A stretch of 34,812 nt of DNA from SYIM01 sp041182885 (GTDB lineage Bacteria; Pseudomonadota; Gammaproteobacteria; Burkholderiales; Burkholderiaceae_E). The stretch is taken from positions 1 to 34,812 of the forward strand of contig JBMSQB010000046.1 of NCBI GenBank assembly GCA_049423065.1, given 5' to 3'. Positions within the stretch are counted from its first letter, which is position 1, and each line of letters opens with the position of its first letter. The notes beneath the pieces were generated by a model. It searched no databases. It was not told the DNA's origin and saw only the letters and a list, made by a program, of their open reading frames with translations. This document shows positions 31,692 through 34,812 of the stretch, piece after piece. A program made the translations under genes and the position numbers.

Positions 31692-32663
31692 ATGAAAAAG
31701 CCGCTGATCCTGAAACTTGCTGCGCTGTGTGTGGCGCTTGCGCCCGCACTCGCGCAATCGCAGTCATTCCCCTCGCAGCCGATCACGCTGGTCGTGCCTT
31801 GGCCACCGGGTGGCGGCAGCGATACCGCCATGCGCATGACTGCCGAGGCCGCCTCCAAGCGCATGGGCGTGCCCGTGGTCGTCGTGAACAAGCCGGGTGC
31901 CGGCGGCACCGTGGGCATCAAGGAGGTCATGTCATCCAAACCCGACGGCTACACGCTTGCGATGATCGCCACAGGCGCCGTGTTCGCGCAGTACAACAAC
32001 CCCAATGCCAATTCCCTCGACGAGATGGAACCCGTGGTGTTCTTTGGCGACGACCCATCAGCGATCACCATCAACCCGAAGCTGCCCTTCAAGAACCTCA
32101 AGGAGCTGGTCGATCACGCCAAAGCCAATCCGGGCAAGCTCAAGAACGGCAACGACCAGCCTGGCGGCTCCTCCCATGTCGCAGCCTCGGTGTTCGAGAA
32201 GGGCCTGGGAATCCGCCTCACCAAGGTTCCCTATGCGGGCTTTGCTCCCACCGTGCAGGCGCTGCTCTCGGGCGAGGTCGACATGGCGTCGATCGCCCTG
32301 CCTGACGTGATCGAACAGCACGCGGCGGGCAAGCTCCGCGTGCTGGGTGTTGCGTCAACCGCCCGTCACTTCAAGGCACCCGATGTGCCCACCTTCGCCG
32401 AGCAGGGCTTTCCGGTCATCTCGGGCCTCTGGCGAGTGATTGCTGCGCCCAAGGGCATCCCCGCTGACCGGCTGAAGATCCTCGAAACGAAATTCATCGA
32501 AACGCTCTCCGACAAAGAGTTCCAGGAGAAGGCCCGCGCGGCAGGTTTCCTGGTCACGCCGGGTGGCAATGACATGGCCAGGAAGCGTTGGGCAGAGGAT
32601 GACGCCGCGATGTATCCGGTGTTTCTCGAAGCGGGTCTGGTCAAGACGCGGCAGAAGAAGTAA
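31692..32663 (+). CDS. tctC: Tripartite tricarboxylate transporter receptor (TctC/Bug)
   Basis: The 323-residue receptor has a signal peptide (LILKLAALCVALAPALAQSQ) and the TctC motif ITLVVPWPPGGGSDTAMRM, followed by NKPGAGGTVGIKEV and LTKVPYAGFAPTVQALLSGEVD. An AGGAG site precedes the ATG by about seven bases. Unlike the other four Bug genes it stands next to tctB and tctA, so this is a complete TTT transporter. Its ligand is presumably the substrate of the five enzymes encoded upstream. Confidence 0.95.
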   Translation: MKKPLILKLAALCVALAPALAQSQSFPSQPITLVVPWPPGGGSDTAMRMTAEAASKRMGVPVVVVNKPGAGGTVGIKEVMSSKPDGYTLAMIATGAVFAQYNNPNANSLDEMEPVVFFGDDPSAITINPKLPFKNLKELVDHAKANPGKLKNGNDQPGGSSHVAASVFEKGLGIRLTKVPYAGFAPTVQALLSGEVDMASIALPDVIEQHAAGKLRVLGVASTARHFKAPDVPTFAEQGFPVISGLWRVIAAPKGIPADRLKILETKFIETLSDKEFQEKARAAGFLVTPGGNDMARKRWAEDDAAMYPVFLEAGLVKTRQKK

Positions 32664-32684
32664 CCCGGCGCCGCGCGGGCCCTG

Positions 32685-33146
32685 ATGAACCGCCTGGACG
32701 ATCGTGATCTGTGGGCCGGCATCGTCCTGGCGGCCATCGGCGTCGCTGCGCTCCTCCTCGGGGCCGATCTCACGCAGGGCACGGCGGCCGACATGGGTGA
32801 AGGCTATGTGCCCAGAGCGATGGCAATTGCCCTGATCGCGCTCGGCACACTCATCGGCGGACTCGCACTCCGGCGCGGACCGGGCAAGCCTCACGATCGG
32901 TTCGAGGGCGTCCGACTGCGGCCCATCGCCTTCGTGTCGGCGGCAGTGCTGGTGTTTGCCGCCACGCTCTCCAGCCTGGGCGTGGTGGTTGCCATCGCAG
33001 CCACTGCATTCACTGCCAACTTCGCCGGCCAGCCGCTCTCCTGGCGCGCGCTGATTGCTCTCGTTGTTGTGCTCACCGCCGGCGTTGTCGCAATTTTCGT
33101 GTGGGGGCTGGGGCTGCCGCTCCGAATCCTGCCGCCCCTCGCCTGA
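32685..33146 (+). CDS. tctB: Tripartite tricarboxylate transporter small membrane subunit (TctB)
   Basis: The 153-residue membrane protein has four hydrophobic segments, at about residues 10-27, 45-62, 80-105 and 119-145. The GEGYVPRAMAIAL stretch corresponds to the G-x-G-x-x-P-R motif typical of TctB between helices one and two. It lies 21 bp after tctC and three bases before tctA. TctB stabilises the large channel subunit in the inner membrane. Confidence 0.9.
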   Translation: MNRLDDRDLWAGIVLAAIGVAALLLGADLTQGTAADMGEGYVPRAMAIALIALGTLIGGLALRRGPGKPHDRFEGVRLRPIAFVSAAVLVFAATLSSLGVVVAIAATAFTANFAGQPLSWRALIALVVVLTAGVVAIFVWGLGLPLRILPPLA

Positions 33147-33149
33147 CCA

Positions 33150-34661
33150 ATGGAAGCGCTTTTCTCAGGGCTGATCGACAACATTGGCCTCGGATTCTCG
33201 GTAGCGCTGTCGCCCCTCAACCTGGCGCTCTGTCTGATCGGCTGCCTGCTCGGCACGCTGATCGGAGTGCTGCCAGGCATCGGGCCGTCGGCCACGGTGG
33301 CCATGCTGATGCCGCTCACCTTTCACCTGCCGCCGGTGGGTGCACTCATCATGCTGGCGGGCGTCTTCTATGGCTCACAGTACGGCGGCTCAACCACTGC
33401 GATTCTGGTGAATCTCCCTGGAGAGTCGTCGTCGGTGGTCACCACGCTGGATGGTCACGCCATGGCCCGGAACGGCCGTGCCGGCGCGGCGCTTGCGGTC
33501 GCTGCCCTGGCCTCGCTCTTTGCCGGTACGGTCACCACCCTGGTGATCGCAGCGGCCGGACCACCGGTTGCCAAGCTCGCGCTCCTCTTTCAGTCACCCG
33601 ATTACGTTGCCGTGATGGTGCTCGGTCTGGTTGCCGCCGTGGTGCTTGCACAAGGCAGCCTTGCAAAAGCGCTCGCCATGATTGCGCTGGGCGTATTCCT
33701 CGGACTGGTCGGCACCGACGTCACCACCGGCATGCAGCGCTACACACTGGGGGTGAATGCACTGTTCGACGGCATCGGCTTCGTGCCGGTTGCCATGGGC
33801 CTGTTTGGACTGGCCGAGATCATGCTGAATCTGGAAGCCACCCAGGGCCAGGGCCGGGTGGTGCGGCCAGCCGATCGGCTGTGGCCCTCCCGCGAAGACT
33901 TCAGGCTCGCCACGCCGGCGGCGGCGCGAGGCACGGCCATGGGGGTGGCGCTCGGCATCCTGCCTGGCAGCACCACCGATATTCCCGCTTATGCCGCCTA
34001 CAGCCTGGAGAAAAAACTCTCGCGCGAACCTGAGAAATTCGGGCACGGGATGGTGCAGGGCGTGGCCGCACCCGAGGCCGCAAACAATGCCTCCGCGCAG
34101 GCTGGCTTCATCCCGATGCTCTCGCTCGGTATTCCGCCGAACGCCATCATGGCGATGATGATTGGCGCCATGATGATTCACGGCATCGCGCCCGGGCCTC
34201 AGATCATCGACAAACAGCCCGCGCTCTTCTGGGGGCTGGTGGCGAGCATGTGGCTGGGCAATGCGCTGCTGGTGGTACTCAATCTGCCGTTGATATGGCT
34301 ATGGGTGCGGCTTCTCACGATTCCGTACCGGGTGTTGTTTCCAGCGATCATCATCTTCTGCTGCATCGGCTGCTACAGCCTCAAGAACAACCTGTCCGAC
34401 GTCGTGATCATGGCGATTTTCGGCGTGATCGGCTACGGGCTCAGAAAAATGCGGTTCGAGCCTGCGCCGCTGCTCCTGGGTTTCATCCTGGGCCCGATGC
34501 TGGAGGAAAATTTCCGGCGGGCCATGCTGATCTCGGAGGGCGATCTGTCGGTGTTTGTCACACGGCCGATCAGCGCCGGGTTCCTGGCCGTTTCCGCGGC
34601 GTTGTTGGTGATGGTGCTGCTGCCGTCGATGCGGCGGGCGCGCGGGGCGCCTGGTTCATAG
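33150..34661 (+). CDS. tctA: Tripartite tricarboxylate transporter large membrane subunit (TctA)
   Basis: The 503-residue protein is the channel subunit, with about 12 membrane helices. Signature stretches are LIGVLPGIGPSATVAMLMPLTF (35-56) and QYGGSTTAILVNLPGESSSVVTTLDGHAMARNG (77-109), and the second-half repeat GVALGILPGSTTDIPAYAAYSLEKKLS with the later GFIPMLSLGIPPNAIMAMMIGAMMIHG. The length is typical and no break is seen. It could also serve the orphan Bug receptors in this window, because some Bug proteins work with permeases encoded elsewhere. It is the last gene of the run. Confidence 0.96.
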   Translation: MEALFSGLIDNIGLGFSVALSPLNLALCLIGCLLGTLIGVLPGIGPSATVAMLMPLTFHLPPVGALIMLAGVFYGSQYGGSTTAILVNLPGESSSVVTTLDGHAMARNGRAGAALAVAALASLFAGTVTTLVIAAAGPPVAKLALLFQSPDYVAVMVLGLVAAVVLAQGSLAKALAMIALGVFLGLVGTDVTTGMQRYTLGVNALFDGIGFVPVAMGLFGLAEIMLNLEATQGQGRVVRPADRLWPSREDFRLATPAAARGTAMGVALGILPGSTTDIPAYAAYSLEKKLSREPEKFGHGMVQGVAAPEAANNASAQAGFIPMLSLGIPPNAIMAMMIGAMMIHGIAPGPQIIDKQPALFWGLVASMWLGNALLVVLNLPLIWLWVRLLTIPYRVLFPAIIIFCCIGCYSLKNNLSDVVIMAIFGVIGYGLRKMRFEPAPLLLGFILGPMLEENFRRAMLISEGDLSVFVTRPISAGFLAVSAALLVMVLLPSMRRARGAPGS

Positions 34662-34695
34662 GCCGCTTTTTCTTCAGTTCGTGCGGCGCGAGGAT

Positions 34696-34730
34696 ATCGA
34701 CCCTCCTGTTTCTTGTTGGTGGGGGTTGAT
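34696..34730 (+). terminator. Possible hairpin after tctA
   Basis: ATCGACCCTC (34696-34705) can pair with GGGGGTTGAT (34721-34730) with two G-T pairs and a T-rich loop. There is no T-tract after the stem, so it is a weak candidate for the end of the operon. Confidence 0.25.
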
Positions 34731-34747
34731 ACGGAACATGCAAGGGT

Positions 34748-34775
34748 TTGACCGCCATTCGCACATCGGTATAGT
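34748..34775 (+). promoter_or_regulatory. Predicted sigma-70 promoter for a gene beyond the right edge
   Basis: TTGACC (34748-34753, five of six) is followed after 16 bp by TATAGT (34770-34775, five of six). A plus-strand ATG at 34798 would be about 16 nt after the transcription start, with an open frame for the last five codons of the window. This suggests a new transcription unit starting here, but the gene itself cannot be identified. Confidence 0.5.
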
Positions 34776-34812
34776 GAAACCGCTTACAACGACGGTCATG
34801 GACGCGGAGTAT

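Overview
The window is high-GC DNA (roughly two thirds G+C by eye) and looks like the chromosome of a betaproteobacterium of the Burkholderiales, probably Alcaligenaceae- or Comamonadaceae-like. The best clue is the set of five periplasmic solute-binding proteins of the TctC/Bug family, which is hugely expanded in that group, together with two TRAP transporters, MmgE/PrpD pairs and many scattered catabolic enzymes. The genus assignment is inference. I see no rRNA, tRNA, CRISPR array, insertion sequence, phage gene or plasmid gene. No gap between genes exceeds 300 bp; the longest is 254 bp (3654-3907).

Layout from left to right. (1) 1-3653, minus strand: a TRAP transporter operon dctP-dctQ-dctM followed by a cupin gene whose Lys-Ala-Thr repeat tail runs off the left edge. 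(2) 3908-7677, plus: fumarylacetoacetate-hydrolase-family enzyme, SMP-30/gluconolactonase-like protein, TctC/Bug binding protein and a small protein of unknown function. (3) 7659-10447, minus: two overlapping MmgE/PrpD-family genes. (4) 10522-12239, plus: an alpha/beta-hydrolase-fold protein and an Asp/Glu/hydantoin-racemase-like protein, both with altered catalytic residues. (5) 12276-13343, minus: a medium-chain dehydrogenase. (6) 13531-19957, plus: a second TRAP operon dctP-(terminator)-dctQ-dctM, then an FAD dehydrogenase, an NMT1/THI5-like protein without signal peptide and an isopenicillin-N-synthase-like oxygenase. (7) 19992-22147, minus: flavin monooxygenase and a Bug protein. (8) 22311-23180, plus: TauD/TfdA-type dioxygenase. 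(9) 23323-24294 minus and 24493-25461 plus: two head-to-head Bug proteins. (10) 25552-26379, minus: phytanoyl-CoA-dioxygenase-like protein. (11) 26421-34661, plus: an eight-gene run comprising an SDR, an enolase-superfamily enzyme, an M24 'pita-bread' protein lacking metal ligands, an opine-dehydrogenase-family protein, an LLM flavin oxidoreductase and a complete tripartite tricarboxylate transporter tctC-tctB-tctA.

The genes fit together as a patchwork of carboxylate uptake systems, each paired with a few oxidising, isomerising or hydrolysing enzymes. Secreted binding proteins would capture organic acids, TRAP or TTT permeases would import them, and the neighbouring enzymes would feed them into central metabolism. 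Substrates cannot be read from sequence. Two things stand out: no transcriptional regulator is encoded anywhere although at least six divergent gene pairs share short intergenic regions, and several enzymes keep their fold signatures but have replaced catalytic residues. The eight-gene block at the right is the most coherent candidate for an undescribed pathway.
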